A stretch of 64,000 bases of DNA from the NCBI RefSeq assembly GCF_902489635.1, contig NZ_CABUAN010000007.1, positions 1 to 64,000 on the forward strand, read 5' to 3'. The stretch comes from an uncultured Porphyromonas sp. (GTDB taxonomy: Bacteria > Bacteroidota > Bacteroidia > Bacteroidales > Porphyromonadaceae). Below the pieces are notes generated by a model. It had not been told where the DNA came from. It ran no database searches and saw only the letters and a program-made list of their open reading frames with translations. Made by a program: the position numbers and the translations under genes. Positions 50,629 through 60,800 of this stretch are shown one piece after another. Each line of letters opens with the position of its first letter. The first letter of the stretch is position 1.

Positions 50629-51792
50629 TTACTCGTAAGCCAGCTCCAGGATCTGTCGTACGATCTCAGGTGTCATATTCTGATGCTCACCGAGCACGGT
50701 GCCACGCTCCGTAAAGCGACGCACCACCTCATCGATCACCTCGTGAGGCACCTCCGCATCGCGCAGCGTAACCGAGAGGCCGAGCTTGGCAAAGAACTGC
50801 TTCGTCGCTTCGATAGCTGCCGTGACAGCGTGCTCCTCGCCTTGGCACGCCTGAGGGGTCAAGCCCCAGATCCGAGCCGCATACTGCAGGAGCTTGTCCT
50901 GCTTGCCCAGATGGCGCATCACCTGTAGCGTGGCGGGGAGAATGATCGCGAGCGTGTGTCCGTGCGTCAGTCCCGTCAGGGCGGTCACCTCATGACCTAT
51001 ATAGTGCGTACTCCAGTCTTGGTCCACGCCCCACGAGAGGTAGCCATTGAGCCCGACAGTAGCGCAGAGCATGAACTCACCCATCAGGTCGACATCCTGA
51101 TGGTTGTGCGTCAGCCCTGGGGCGATCTCAATGAGCGTGTGTAGCACTCCCTCGGCCATACGATCCATCAGGAGCGGACTGCGCATCGTCGTCATGTACT
51201 GCTCCATAACATGGACGAAGGTATCGGCTATACCACACGCTACCTGATAAGGCGGTAGAGAGGTCGGTACACGAGGATCGAGGATGGAGAATTGTGGGTG
51301 CTTGCTTGAGAACGAATACTTCTCCTGCGTCTCACGACAAGAGATGACTCCACCACTATTCATCTCCGATCCCGTAGCGGGGATCGTGAGCACGACACCA
51401 AGCGGTAGATGCTCGCCCCGATGCTTGCCAGCACGGACTATATCCCAGGGGTCTTGGTCACTGCACATCGCAGCGATGATTAGCTTACTTGCGTCGATGA
51501 CTGAGCCACCGCCTACGGCTAGGACAAAGTCGCAATGCTCCTGACGCCCCAGCTGGACAGCCTTACGAATCGTCTCGACCGTAGGATTGGACTCGATGCC
51601 CCAAAACTCGGTCACCGAGCGGCCCTCCAGTGCTTGGCACACAGCGTCGTAAACGCCATTGCGTCGTATACTACCACCGCCCATCACGAGGAGGATACGA
51701 TAGTGTGGATCAATGAGCCGAGGAAGCTCAGCAATGCGTCCCTCGCCGAAGACAAGCTTCGTGGGATTGTAGTATGTGAAGGGTTGTATCAT
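50629..51792 (-). CDS. Iron-containing NAD(P)H-dependent alcohol dehydrogenase (BDH/YqhD type)
   Basis: From ATG 51792 (MIQPFTYYNPTKLVFGEG) it has 387 residues; the longer frame continues upstream without a promoter. GGGSIRRNGVYD, the nucleotide-binding VGGGSVIDASKLI and the metal/active-site TIPATGSEMN, plus HVMEQYM and GLTHGHTLA with metal histidines, are typical. It reduces aldehydes such as butyraldehyde. It lies upstream of the CoA-transferase, co-directional, and has a -7 box (minus-strand TATCTTTG, 51850-51857), so the two may be separate transcripts. Confidence 0.85.
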   Translation of the reverse strand: MIQPFTYYNPTKLVFGEGRIAELPRLIDPHYRILLVMGGGSIRRNGVYDAVCQALEGRSVTEFWGIESNPTVETIRKAVQLGRQEHCDFVLAVGGGSVIDASKLIIAAMCSDQDPWDIVRAGKHRGEHLPLGVVLTIPATGSEMNSGGVISCRETQEKYSFSSKHPQFSILDPRVPTSLPPYQVACGIADTFVHVMEQYMTTMRSPLLMDRMAEGVLHTLIEIAPGLTHNHQDVDLMGEFMLCATVGLNGYLSWGVDQDWSTHYIGHEVTALTGLTHGHTLAIILPATLQVMRHLGKQDKLLQYAARIWGLTPQACQGEEHAVTAAIEATKQFFAKLGLSVTLRDAEVPHEVIDEVVRRFTERGTVLGEHQNMTPEIVRQILELAYE

Positions 51793-51862
51793 GCTTCTTG
51801 GTAGATTAAAGTGTGAATTAGAAGATAGGCTTCGTAGCCTTGCCAAGAGCAAAGATACGAGT

Positions 51863-52765
51863 TTAGTCCATTATCTTCAGGTAAAGCTGGTCGATGATGC
51901 CATCTGCGACACCAATCGTTGGTACGATCACCTGATCCGCATGTAGGGCCGCGACGACTCTGGTGAAAAGCTCACCCGCTGGGACAATCACATCGGAGCG
52001 GTCGGGCTTTAGATTAAAGCGGGTCATACGCTGTTCATCCGTCAGTGCCGCCAGCGTCTCGTAGATCTCTTGCAGCGCCTCAGCAGAGATGAAGCGGGTA
52101 TCCGGCATGGAGGGGTCTGTCGTGCCGTTGATACGTGCGAGCCGATTGATGTTGCCACCCGTACCAACGATGGTCGCTGCTCCATACTGACTATACAGCT
52201 CCGAGAGATACTGGTCAAAAGCCTCGAATGTCGCATCTCGCACTACCCCACTCAGCATACGCACCGTGCCGATGTCAAAGGAGCGTGTGGCGACAGGCTC
52301 TCCTCCTACATAGAGGTTCAACTCCGTGCTACCTCCGCCCACATCCATAAAGAGGTAGTTACGATCTGTCGTGACGATACGATGTATCTTGCTCTGCGCC
52401 ACGAGAGCCGCCTCCTCCTCTCCTGAGATCACCTCTATCTGTATACCCGTCTTACGTAGCACCTTGTCCACAATCTCATTAGCATTGCTCGCCTCGCGCA
52501 TCGCTGAGGTAGCGCAGGCGCGGTAGTGAGCCACGTCGTAGATCTTCATCAGATGCTTGTAGACCTTCATAAGAGAGAGTATATCACGCTGCTTCCTCTT
52601 AGATATTTGTCCAGAGATAAAGGCGTCTTCGCCCAGTCGGAGTGGCACACGTAGGAGCTGCACCTTGCTGAGCGGTTGCTCGGAGAGATCGCTATTGACG
52701 CACTTGATGAGGAGCCGCACGGCATTCGAGCCGATGTCGATGGCGGCGAGGTTGAGCTTTCTCAT
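51863..52765 (-). CDS. Ppx/GppA phosphatase (exopolyphosphatase family)
   Basis: 300 residues of the ASKHA-fold Ppx/GppA family, which degrades polyphosphate or pppGpp. The N-terminal phosphate loop AAIDIGSNAVRLLI (8-21), the second phosphate loop MDVGGGSTELNL and the GTGGNINRLA segment are present. It lacks the C-terminal HD and extra domains of E. coli Ppx, as in short Bacteroidota members. Its start overlaps the ppk1 stop by four bases, giving a polyphosphate operon. Confidence 0.88.
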   Translation of the reverse strand: MRKLNLAAIDIGSNAVRLLIKCVNSDLSEQPLSKVQLLRVPLRLGEDAFISGQISKRKQRDILSLMKVYKHLMKIYDVAHYRACATSAMREASNANEIVDKVLRKTGIQIEVISGEEEAALVAQSKIHRIVTTDRNYLFMDVGGGSTELNLYVGGEPVATRSFDIGTVRMLSGVVRDATFEAFDQYLSELYSQYGAATIVGTGGNINRLARINGTTDPSMPDTRFISAEALQEIYETLAALTDEQRMTRFNLKPDRSDVIVPAGELFTRVVAALHADQVIVPTIGVADGIIDQLYLKIMD

Positions 52766-54861
52766 ATCTTCGTATCAGTGTCTATATCTTGCTGTAGGTA
52801 ATAAGCGTAGAGGTCGGTCTGCGAGCGGTACCATGGCGTCGGAGCCTCCTCACGCCGAGGACGTCCGTCGTGACTGTTGACGTAGTGTCCCTGCGATACA
52901 TCTTGCAGTCCGCACGCCACGATGTGATGCAGGTCTCGCTGTATCTCCTTATCGTAGACAGGAGCCACCACCTCGATACGACGATCCAAGTTGCGCTGCA
53001 TCCAGTCCGCTGAGCCGATGAAGTAGAGCGGATCGTCATTATTGCAAAAGATAAATATGCGCGAATGCTCCAGATAGCGGTCTATGATGCCGTAGACGCG
53101 AATGTTCTCGCTTACCCCCTTGACACCTGGCACCAGCGAACAGTTACCACGCACCAAGAGGTCAACGTCCACACCCGCCTGAGAGGCTGCGTAGAGACGC
53201 TTGATGAGAGCTGGGTCAACGATGTGATTCACCTTGACCATTATGTAGGCAGGCTTGCCAGCGAGCTTGTTTTTGATCTCCCGATTGATCAGAGCGGTAA
53301 AGCGACGACGCATATCATTTGGCGAAACCAGTAGCTCCTTAAAGTGGGTGTCTAGGTAAGGCTTCTCGATGTACTTAAAGACATCTGCCACCTCCCTCGC
53401 CACATTCTTATTAGCCGTCATCAGCATCACATCGGTGTAGACGCGGGCTGTACCCTCGTGCATATTGCCCGTACCGATGCAGGCTATATCGCCATGTCGG
53501 GTCGTGATATGGACCAGCTTGCTATGTATCTTCAGCGTCTCAGGACCAAAGAGCACATTGATGCCCGCCTCGATCATCTCTTTAGCCCAGGCTATGTTGC
53601 TCTCCTCATCAAAGCGCGCCAGCAGCTCCACGACGACCGTCACTTTCTTGCCATTCTTAGCCGCAGCGATCAGGGCGTTGATCACGTTCGAGTCCTTGGC
53701 AACACGATAGAGCGTACACTTAATCCCACGCACCTCATCGCTAATAGCTGCCTCACGCAGGAGACGCAGGAAGCGGTTGAAGCTGTGATAGGGGAAGTGC
53801 AAGTGCCGGTCTCGATGCAGCACCTGATCGATCATACTCTCCGTAAAGTCAATGCCATCACCTAGGATCGGCATCTGTGGCTCATTGCACAAGTCTTGGC
53901 GACCGCACTTAGGGAAGTCCATCAGATCACGCAGGTTGTGGTAACGCCCGCCCGCCACCTTGGCATCGTTGCTGTCTAGTCCTGCCTTGCGAAAGATCTT
54001 ATTGCGCAGCGAGCCAGGCATATCGGCATCGTAGACCACACGGAGCATCTCACCCTTGCGACGGCGACGCAGACCCTTAGAGACACGCTGTACCACACCC
54101 ACATCGACATCCTCCTCGCGAATGTCCATCTCCGCATCCTTGGTAAACTTGAAGGTGTAAGCCTCAAAGTCATTGCACCGCAAGCCCGCAAAGATATACT
54201 TAAGGTTGAAGCGGATCACATCATCGAGAAACATGATGCAGACCCTTCCCTCCTCGTCGTCAGCTATGCGGATAAATCGGCCGAACTTCTCTACCGGAGC
54301 CTTGATGATGCCGACGCTCTGACGCAGTGGTTTGTCGCTGCCCGGCTCCAGCTCTTTCATCTGCACCGCTAGGTAGATCGACTCCTCTATCTGATCTGCC
54401 GAAAAGTCCATCTTGCGCAGCGAGAGCGGATTAGTACTTGCACCCAGCTGCCTAATATAGAAGTCAAAGACCTGCTCCTCCTGTCGAGGCGTCAGCTCCC
54501 GCTCGTTGACCACTCGTATGCCCTCCTTAGCGAGATCATCCAGTGCCTGCTGAAAGTTCTCTTCAAAGGTCTCAGCATACTCCTTATTGAGCTTGTAAAT
54601 CTTGCGCAGCGTCCGCTCCGCTTCTTTACGCTGCGGTGCTGACAGCTCCTCGTCCTCTGCGATACGCCGTAGCGAAGCCACACGCACACGAAAGAACTCG
54701 TCCAGGTTGTTTGAGTAGATGCCCAAGAAGTTCAGGCGCTCCATCAGCGGGACATCCTCTCGGGCACTCTCTAGGAGGATGCGCCGATTGAAGGACATCC
54801 AGCTTACATCTCGATCTATGTAAGGGAATTTGTTCACTTTGCGTTTTGTTGTTTTGCCCAT
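52762..54861 (-). CDS. ppk1: Polyphosphate kinase 1
   Basis: 699 residues. It polymerises the gamma phosphate of ATP into polyphosphate reversibly. Domain order is N-terminal FLGIYSNNLDEFFRVRVA (FxxxxxNNLDEFF), a head domain, then the two phospholipase-D-like C-terminal domains with LKIHSKLVHITT, GTGNMHEGTARVYTD and RCLV-type RNCSLVPGV sequences. The catalytic histidine lies in the IHSKL motif. It is followed by the overlapping ppx gene. A minus-strand -7 box TACATTTG is at 54887-54894. Confidence 0.94.
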   Translation of the reverse strand: MGKTTKRKVNKFPYIDRDVSWMSFNRRILLESAREDVPLMERLNFLGIYSNNLDEFFRVRVASLRRIAEDEELSAPQRKEAERTLRKIYKLNKEYAETFEENFQQALDDLAKEGIRVVNERELTPRQEEQVFDFYIRQLGASTNPLSLRKMDFSADQIEESIYLAVQMKELEPGSDKPLRQSVGIIKAPVEKFGRFIRIADDEEGRVCIMFLDDVIRFNLKYIFAGLRCNDFEAYTFKFTKDAEMDIREEDVDVGVVQRVSKGLRRRRKGEMLRVVYDADMPGSLRNKIFRKAGLDSNDAKVAGGRYHNLRDLMDFPKCGRQDLCNEPQMPILGDGIDFTESMIDQVLHRDRHLHFPYHSFNRFLRLLREAAISDEVRGIKCTLYRVAKDSNVINALIAAAKNGKKVTVVVELLARFDEESNIAWAKEMIEAGINVLFGPETLKIHSKLVHITTRHGDIACIGTGNMHEGTARVYTDVMLMTANKNVAREVADVFKYIEKPYLDTHFKELLVSPNDMRRRFTALINREIKNKLAGKPAYIMVKVNHIVDPALIKRLYAASQAGVDVDLLVRGNCSLVPGVKGVSENIRVYGIIDRYLEHSRIFIFCNNDDPLYFIGSADWMQRNLDRRIEVVAPVYDKEIQRDLHHIVACGLQDVSQGHYVNSHDGRPRREEAPTPWYRSQTDLYAYYLQQDIDTDTKI

Positions 54862-54942
54862 AAGTTGCGATACAATGGTATTTGGGCAAATGTACCACTT
54901 GTATGTTGAGGTTCTGTTAAGAAAGCGTGTATACCCCCCGCT

Positions 54943-56181
54943 CTAGTCACGGCGGAAGATATCTCGTGTGTAGACCCGCTCAGCGACATCGTCGAGATCC
55001 GCATGGTAGCGGTTCGTAATGATCGCCTGAGAGCGAGCCTTAAAGGTCGCTAAGTCGTTCTCCACAAGGCTCCCGAAGAAGGTCGTATGATGCGCCAGCG
55101 TAGGCTCGTAGATAATCACCTTGGCCCCCTTAGCCTTGATGCGCTTCATCACCCCCTGGATTGAAGAGTGGCGGAAGTTGTCACTGTGGCTCTTCATCGT
55201 CAGGCGGTAGATGCCGATGACGCACTCACGCTCTTGCGTCGGGTCGTACTGATTCTCCTCCATATAACTATAGTAACCCGCCATCTTGAGGACCTGATCA
55301 GCGATGAAGTCCTTGCGCGTACGATTGCTCGCCACGATAGCGCCGATGATGTTTTGCGGCACAGCATCGTAGTTGGCGAGGAGCTGCTTCGTATCCTTAG
55401 GCAGGCAGTAGCCTCCATAGCCAAAGGAGGGATTGTTGTAGTGATCGCCAATGCGGGGATCTAGGCAAACGCCCTCGATGATGCTCTTGCTATCGAGATC
55501 CTTAAGCTCCGCATAGGTGTCCAGCTCGTTGAAGTAAGAGACACGCAGTGCCAGATAGGTATTGGCAAAAAGCTTGACCGCCTCAGCCTCCGTCGTACCC
55601 ATCAGCAGCACAGGCATATCTTGGCGAATGGCTCCCTCACGTATCAACTCTGCGAAGCACTCTGCATGCTCCCGCTGATGCGCGCTCTGCTTGTCATACC
55701 CCACGATAATGCGCGAAGGGTAAAGGTTGTCGTAAAGCGCCTTGCTCTCACGAAGGAACTCTGGCGCAAAGAGGATATCGTCGTAGCCCATCAACTCGCG
55801 CAGGTGAGCCGTATAGCCCACAGGCACCGTCGACTTAATCACAATCGTCGCAGAGGGGTTGCAGGCACGTACGGCAGTGACCACCGCCTCGACGGCAGAG
55901 GTGTTGAAGAAGTTCTGCACCGAGTCATAGTTGGTCGGCGTGGCCACCACGACAAAGTCCGCCCCACGATAGGCCTTCTCGGCATCTAGCGTAGTGCGTA
56001 GCTGGAGCTGTCGTGTCGCCAGGTACTCCTCGAGGTAATCGTCCTGTATCGGTGACTTACGCTGATTGATCAGGTCTACCCGCTCGGGCAGGACGTCCAC
56101 GCCAACGACCTCGTGGTGCTGTGCCAGAAGCACCGCCACCGAGAGTCCCACATAGCCCATGCCTGCGACTGCTATCTTCAT
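54943..56181 (-). CDS. ugd: UDP-glucose/nucleotide-sugar 6-dehydrogenase
   Basis: A 412-residue NAD-dependent enzyme that oxidises the C6 hydroxyl of a UDP-sugar to the acid, providing UDP-glucuronate or a related precursor for surface glycan. The Rossmann motif is IAVAGMGYVGLSVA (3-16); the central domain has STVPVGYT, and the catalytic cysteine lies in FGYGGYCLPKDTKQL. The short length and K/C arrangement match E. coli Ugd. Upstream is a minus-strand -7 box TATTTTTG (56213-56220) and then hairpin array site F. Confidence 0.9.
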   Translation of the reverse strand: MKIAVAGMGYVGLSVAVLLAQHHEVVGVDVLPERVDLINQRKSPIQDDYLEEYLATRQLQLRTTLDAEKAYRGADFVVVATPTNYDSVQNFFNTSAVEAVVTAVRACNPSATIVIKSTVPVGYTAHLRELMGYDDILFAPEFLRESKALYDNLYPSRIIVGYDKQSAHQREHAECFAELIREGAIRQDMPVLLMGTTEAEAVKLFANTYLALRVSYFNELDTYAELKDLDSKSIIEGVCLDPRIGDHYNNPSFGYGGYCLPKDTKQLLANYDAVPQNIIGAIVASNRTRKDFIADQVLKMAGYYSYMEENQYDPTQERECVIGIYRLTMKSHSDNFRHSSIQGVMKRIKAKGAKVIIYEPTLAHHTTFFGSLVENDLATFKARSQAIITNRYHADLDDVAERVYTRDIFRRD

Positions 56182-56745
56182 ACGTTGAGAGGTTACATTT
56201 TAGTGTTTGGACAAAAATACAACAATTCGTGGATAGCGGCTCATTACTCCCCTATCCTCAATGCCGCAAGTCGCTACAGGTCGCATCGTTATTCGTCTTG
56301 TCTTGCCACAACTGCCACCCTCCCGCTAATCTATCTCTGTGAGTCTCCATCAAGTAGTCGCCTCGTCTGCGACGATCGTATCGTGCTGAGTACATTATAC
56401 ATACGAGTTCCAAAAACGGCTCCCCTCTTGGAACTTTTTAGTTCCAACGGAGGAACTTTCGAGTTCCAACGGAGGAACTTTTCGGTTCCCAGGTAGGAGC
56501 TCAAGATTTCCAACGGTGAAAAATTAAATTTCCAACGCTGGAAAGTTTTTGGAAACTTGTGGGAGAGCCTCTCCGTTGATGTCGTTCCCTGAAAATGGTT
56601 GACTTATTTTTTGTTGAAACGGATGTCGGTTGACATCGTTTTTGTCGTCAAACTAGAATGAGTTGTCTTGACCTTTCAAAGATACTGATTTTAGTTGACT
56701 CTGGCAATTGGGGTAGTTTTTTCGTGGTATCGTACATTCCACCCG
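56182..56745. repeat. 564-bp gap with hairpin array site F and conserved leader
   Basis: The leader TATCGTGCTG (56379-56388), 12 bases, ATACGAGTTCC (56401-56411) starts an array: hairpin AGTTCCAA/TTGGAACT (56406-56435), AGTTCC-N6-GGAACT units at 56440 and 56462, a GGTTCC-type unit, then TTTCCAACG..GGAAA units to about 56560. The rest (56561-56745) is AT-rich with GTTGAC/GTCAAC motifs and no clear inverted repeat for the neighbouring IS30. Frames here are spurious. Confidence 0.6.
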
Positions 56746-57660
56746 CTAATGCAATTTCTCAAGAATGATGTTTTTGATGACTTCATTGGGTGTCTTATAG
56801 TTTAGGTTTTTACGAGGTCTATTGTTTAGTAGGTTCTGGAAACGTCTAAGGTCTGCGTCAGTTAAGTCCTCGAAAGTAGAGGACTTAGGGATAAACTGGC
56901 GTAGCAGTTTGTTTAGGTACTCAATATGAGGCTTATCCCAGGATTGATAGGGGTGGGCAAAGTAGACGGGCGTTTTGAGAGACCTCTCTATGGTCTTAAA
57001 CTTGGCAAACTCACTTCCATTGTCGGTTGTGATCGAGTGTAGCAGTCCCATCTTCTTGTAGTACCTCAGAGCTTTATTTACCTCTCTGGCAAGAGCTTTG
57101 GCATCCTTGCCATGCTCCAGAAGTCGTATGATAGTAAAGCCTGTAACACGCTCTACAAGCGTCAGGATTGCCCCCTTCTGCTCTTTGCCTATAATGGTAT
57201 CCATCTCAAAATCTCCTACTCGTGCTTTCTCGTTAATGCACTTAGGACGAGTCTCTATGGACTTTCGCTTAGGCCAGTCTGTTTTTATTGGGACGGCAAG
57301 GCGTCGCTTGCGATAAGCTAGCCCATGCCTTGTGTGTTTGTAAAGCTTGCCTCCAGCTTTCTTGTCTTGATGCAGGAACTTGTAAATGGAGGTCTTACCG
57401 ACCATCGGCTTACCCTCCAGCTTTCGCCTTCCAGCAATTTGCTCTGGAGACCATTTACGCTCTACAATGCATTGGACAATGTCAGCTTTCATAGCGTTCG
57501 TCAATTTAGCTCTTGCTTTGTTCTTCCAGTCTTGTCGCTCTTTGGCAAACATATGAGCCTGAGTAGGGCTATAGTTGCCAGCGGGTGTCAAGTTCCTCTT
57601 GATTTCTCTACAGATGGTGCTAGGGTGTACTCCTATAACCTCTGCGAGCCAGCTTCTTTC
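56746..57660 (-). pseudogene. IS30-family transposase, 5'-truncated
   Basis: The frame is open from 57660, just after a TAA, so the N-terminus is missing. What remains includes the helix-turn-helix end (AEVIGVHPSTICREIKRN) and a full catalytic domain: first Asp in GDFEMDTIIG, second in SITTDNGSEF, and Glu in PHIEYLNKLLRQ, matching the DDE pattern of IS30. Only a TTG at 57591 offers a start inside the protein, so a functional product is doubtful. The usual length is about 320 or more; about 25 N-terminal residues are lost. No terminal repeats were found by eye. Confidence 0.75.
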
Positions 57661-57824
57661 TTATCCTGCAATTAGGTTATCACACAAAATCTCGGATGAT
57701 CCAAAATAAATAATATGTGCAATAAACTCTCAGATCAAGAACACTTTTTCCTTATTTCGTCATTGTGTCACCATAACGCCAAGGTGATCAAAAAACTAAG
57801 TTCTAATACATTCTATTTTAACAG

Positions 57825-60800
57825 CTAAATGACCTCCAAATTAATTTTACCGTCATCCTTAATGTCCTTGACTTTTACTTGTATACGCTGTTTATGTTTA
57901 AAATCGTAGATCTGCACTCCTTTCTTCTTCAAAACCGATTTGTGAACCAAACCTATGTGGTCGGATAAGAATTTCACAAATAGACCAAACGGCTTTATGT
58001 TTGTAACTACACCATCGTAGATACCTCCTATTTCAATCTTTGGGGGGGCTTGTATCACTTCACCCGTCAGAGCATTAAGGATTTTTCCTTCTTTAGTCTT
58101 TCCTTCGATTATGCAGCTTTCCTTATTGTAATGGATATGGGCAAATGTTCCTATTTTACGAAAAGAGCTATCAACAAGCAATTTACAACCATACGAATGT
58201 AAACAATAATACACCTCGTCATCAAGTTGTGCCACTTTGCGTATGCTTGTAGCTCCATACGTTTTTTTCAAAGGTATGTTTTCACAATGGCTCACTTTTT
58301 TGTAACGATATAGAACAATGTTCTCGAATACCATGTTTATATAATTAAATTTCGGGTAGAGCACACACTCTCCATCGAGTGTGTAAAGACCTTGCAATGT
58401 GAGCGTTAGTGTGTCCCAGTCACGTTCGTATTCCTCTATGCGTTCAACAAACACATACCCATCTTTCACGTAAGCGGCAGAGAGATAATTCGTTTTTCCC
58501 TTTCCTGACAAGTCATATAAAAGAATTTTGTTCTCATTTACGAGATTATGTTCTTTCGATAACAATAAGTAGTCGTTGAAGTACGAAACTTCTCCTTTTA
58601 CGGTTTTGATGAATGCTCCTTCCGCTGAAATAATGTCGTGCCCGTTTCCGATAAAGACCCCATTGGGCAAGTGCTCCAAAGATTCGTATTTGCATGGAAT
58701 GAGTTCTGTTCCATCTGCTGCGTCTATGCCATACAAACTAAAAGATAATGTTTTTTTTAGCTTGTTGGCATACTCATTCGTCACTTCCTTTACGCTGTTT
58801 CCGTTAATGTCTACTTTCCCCGAACGGTTGTATTCTTTCGCTTCAGCCACACCGTCTTCAGAGAAGATACCTATCTCACTGACATCGTTGAACCAAGGTA
58901 GAAACAGTGAGAAATCCGGATTCAGCCACACGTGATGATTGCAATAGTTATATTTTTCTTGTTCTACTATAAGTTCTATGATTCCGTCTTGCCGAATATT
59001 GATGTATGTTACGTTCCAAAATAGAGGGATCAACTCCCGCCCTTCAATATTGTATAAGGTGAAATAGCTAATCTCTTTGGTAGCACTGTTTTCTTTATTC
59101 TTTTCACAAACGATATATTTCCCCTCTGCATGAATCTCGTGAAACTCAAAGGGTACTACCACATCTATGCTACCGACAGAAGTTTTTCTGTATACTCCTT
59201 TTAGCTGATTAGTATTGGATTTGTAAGCATGCAGCCCCACGAAGAGATTGTCCATCAAAGCACATTCTTCGGTTATGCTATTGGAATTGAACGTTGTACC
59301 GCCTTCATAGTGAAGTACGCCTTCGGCATCTACGCGCCCCACCTTTCCGTCCAGTTCAAACTCCACTGGATAATCCTCGTCTCGAGTCGTGCGCATTTTG
59401 TATGAAACAGGAGTCAGCGGTCTGTTGTCGTATGCCACGCATTGCATACCATACCCATCAGGAGATACTATAATGAAGTTATCGAAAGCCGCATCTATGT
59501 TGTTGGCTATAATCTTCACCGGCAGCATCTTACTATCCTTTATCAAAGTCCAATTCTCCACCCACTTGTGCGCTATTATTTCCTGCTGCAAATGTTCACA
59601 ACAAAAATACGTTCCGTTAAAGTGATATATGGTCTTGAATTGATGCTCTGTGTTCAATACGATGTTTCCGCTATAGTCGATAATACATTTGTATTCATCC
59701 TTATATGGTTCCTTAGATGCAGCAATCAGTTCACCTTTAGCCCCAGCTGCCAAGTATTTATAATCTGATAAGTGAGGGGTAATGTCATGCAAATTATACA
59801 AGCTGTACCGCTGTTCTTTTCGGGTAATTACGTAATCGGTTGAGACAGATACGATGGAATCAAACTGCGGAGTAAGCACTTCATGCCCCTCATTGTCGAA
59901 TAGTCCGAACACAATGCACTTGGAAATATAATTCGCATACGCGAATCTCTCTTCCGTTGATTGCGTTTTATAGAAACCATAATCTGCAGGTATCACATTG
60001 TCAAATGCCAAGGGGACGACAATCTTGCCTTGAAGTGTCATTACTCCCATACCACCTTCGCATCTTACGAGAATGCAGTCCTCTGATATATATTCTATTT
60101 CACTATATTGTGGAGCAAGCATTTCAACACCCGATTTGTGCAGTCCTAAAAGTTTGTCTCCCTGCATCACGAGATTCACCTCACTGTCCATCTTACTATA
60201 TATGTATCCATCTTGATGCAGCATATAGGCTCGGCCCTTTATGGTAATAGTCCCAGCTGCAATATCTACTTGTTCTATCTCTACGGTTTGTCGGTTTGGG
60301 AATACCAAGAACTTCATACATTGTCTATTACAATAGCCTCTTTTCTTGAAATGAAACGTGAGCAGATAAAATCCCCATCGCAGACTCTCAAGCTGATACT
60401 CATCTGTTGTAGACACCGTTTTTAGGATAGAGTTTGAACCCCATATCCGCCATTCCCTTTTAGAGGCAATAAGATAGATGTCATCAGCCAAGTGCTTGAT
60501 GAAGCTGCAAACGCAAGGGATGACGAGACCTCCAGCACGATTGACCAGTCCCCATCGGCGAGCTTTCTTCACGTCGAACATCCCGAGCTGCATATTCCAT
60601 TCTATTTCCGAATATATAGGTGCCGTCAACATTTGCGAATGATACATAAATCCCCATGAACCATTCTTCTCATACACACTCGCACGTTCATGATTCTCAA
60701 TGATTTCCTGCTTTATTCTTTCTATGCGCACACACTCAGCTTGTTGCAGTTCCAATTCCCGTTGCTGTCGGTCCATTAGACCTTGCAACAGCTCTGCGCG

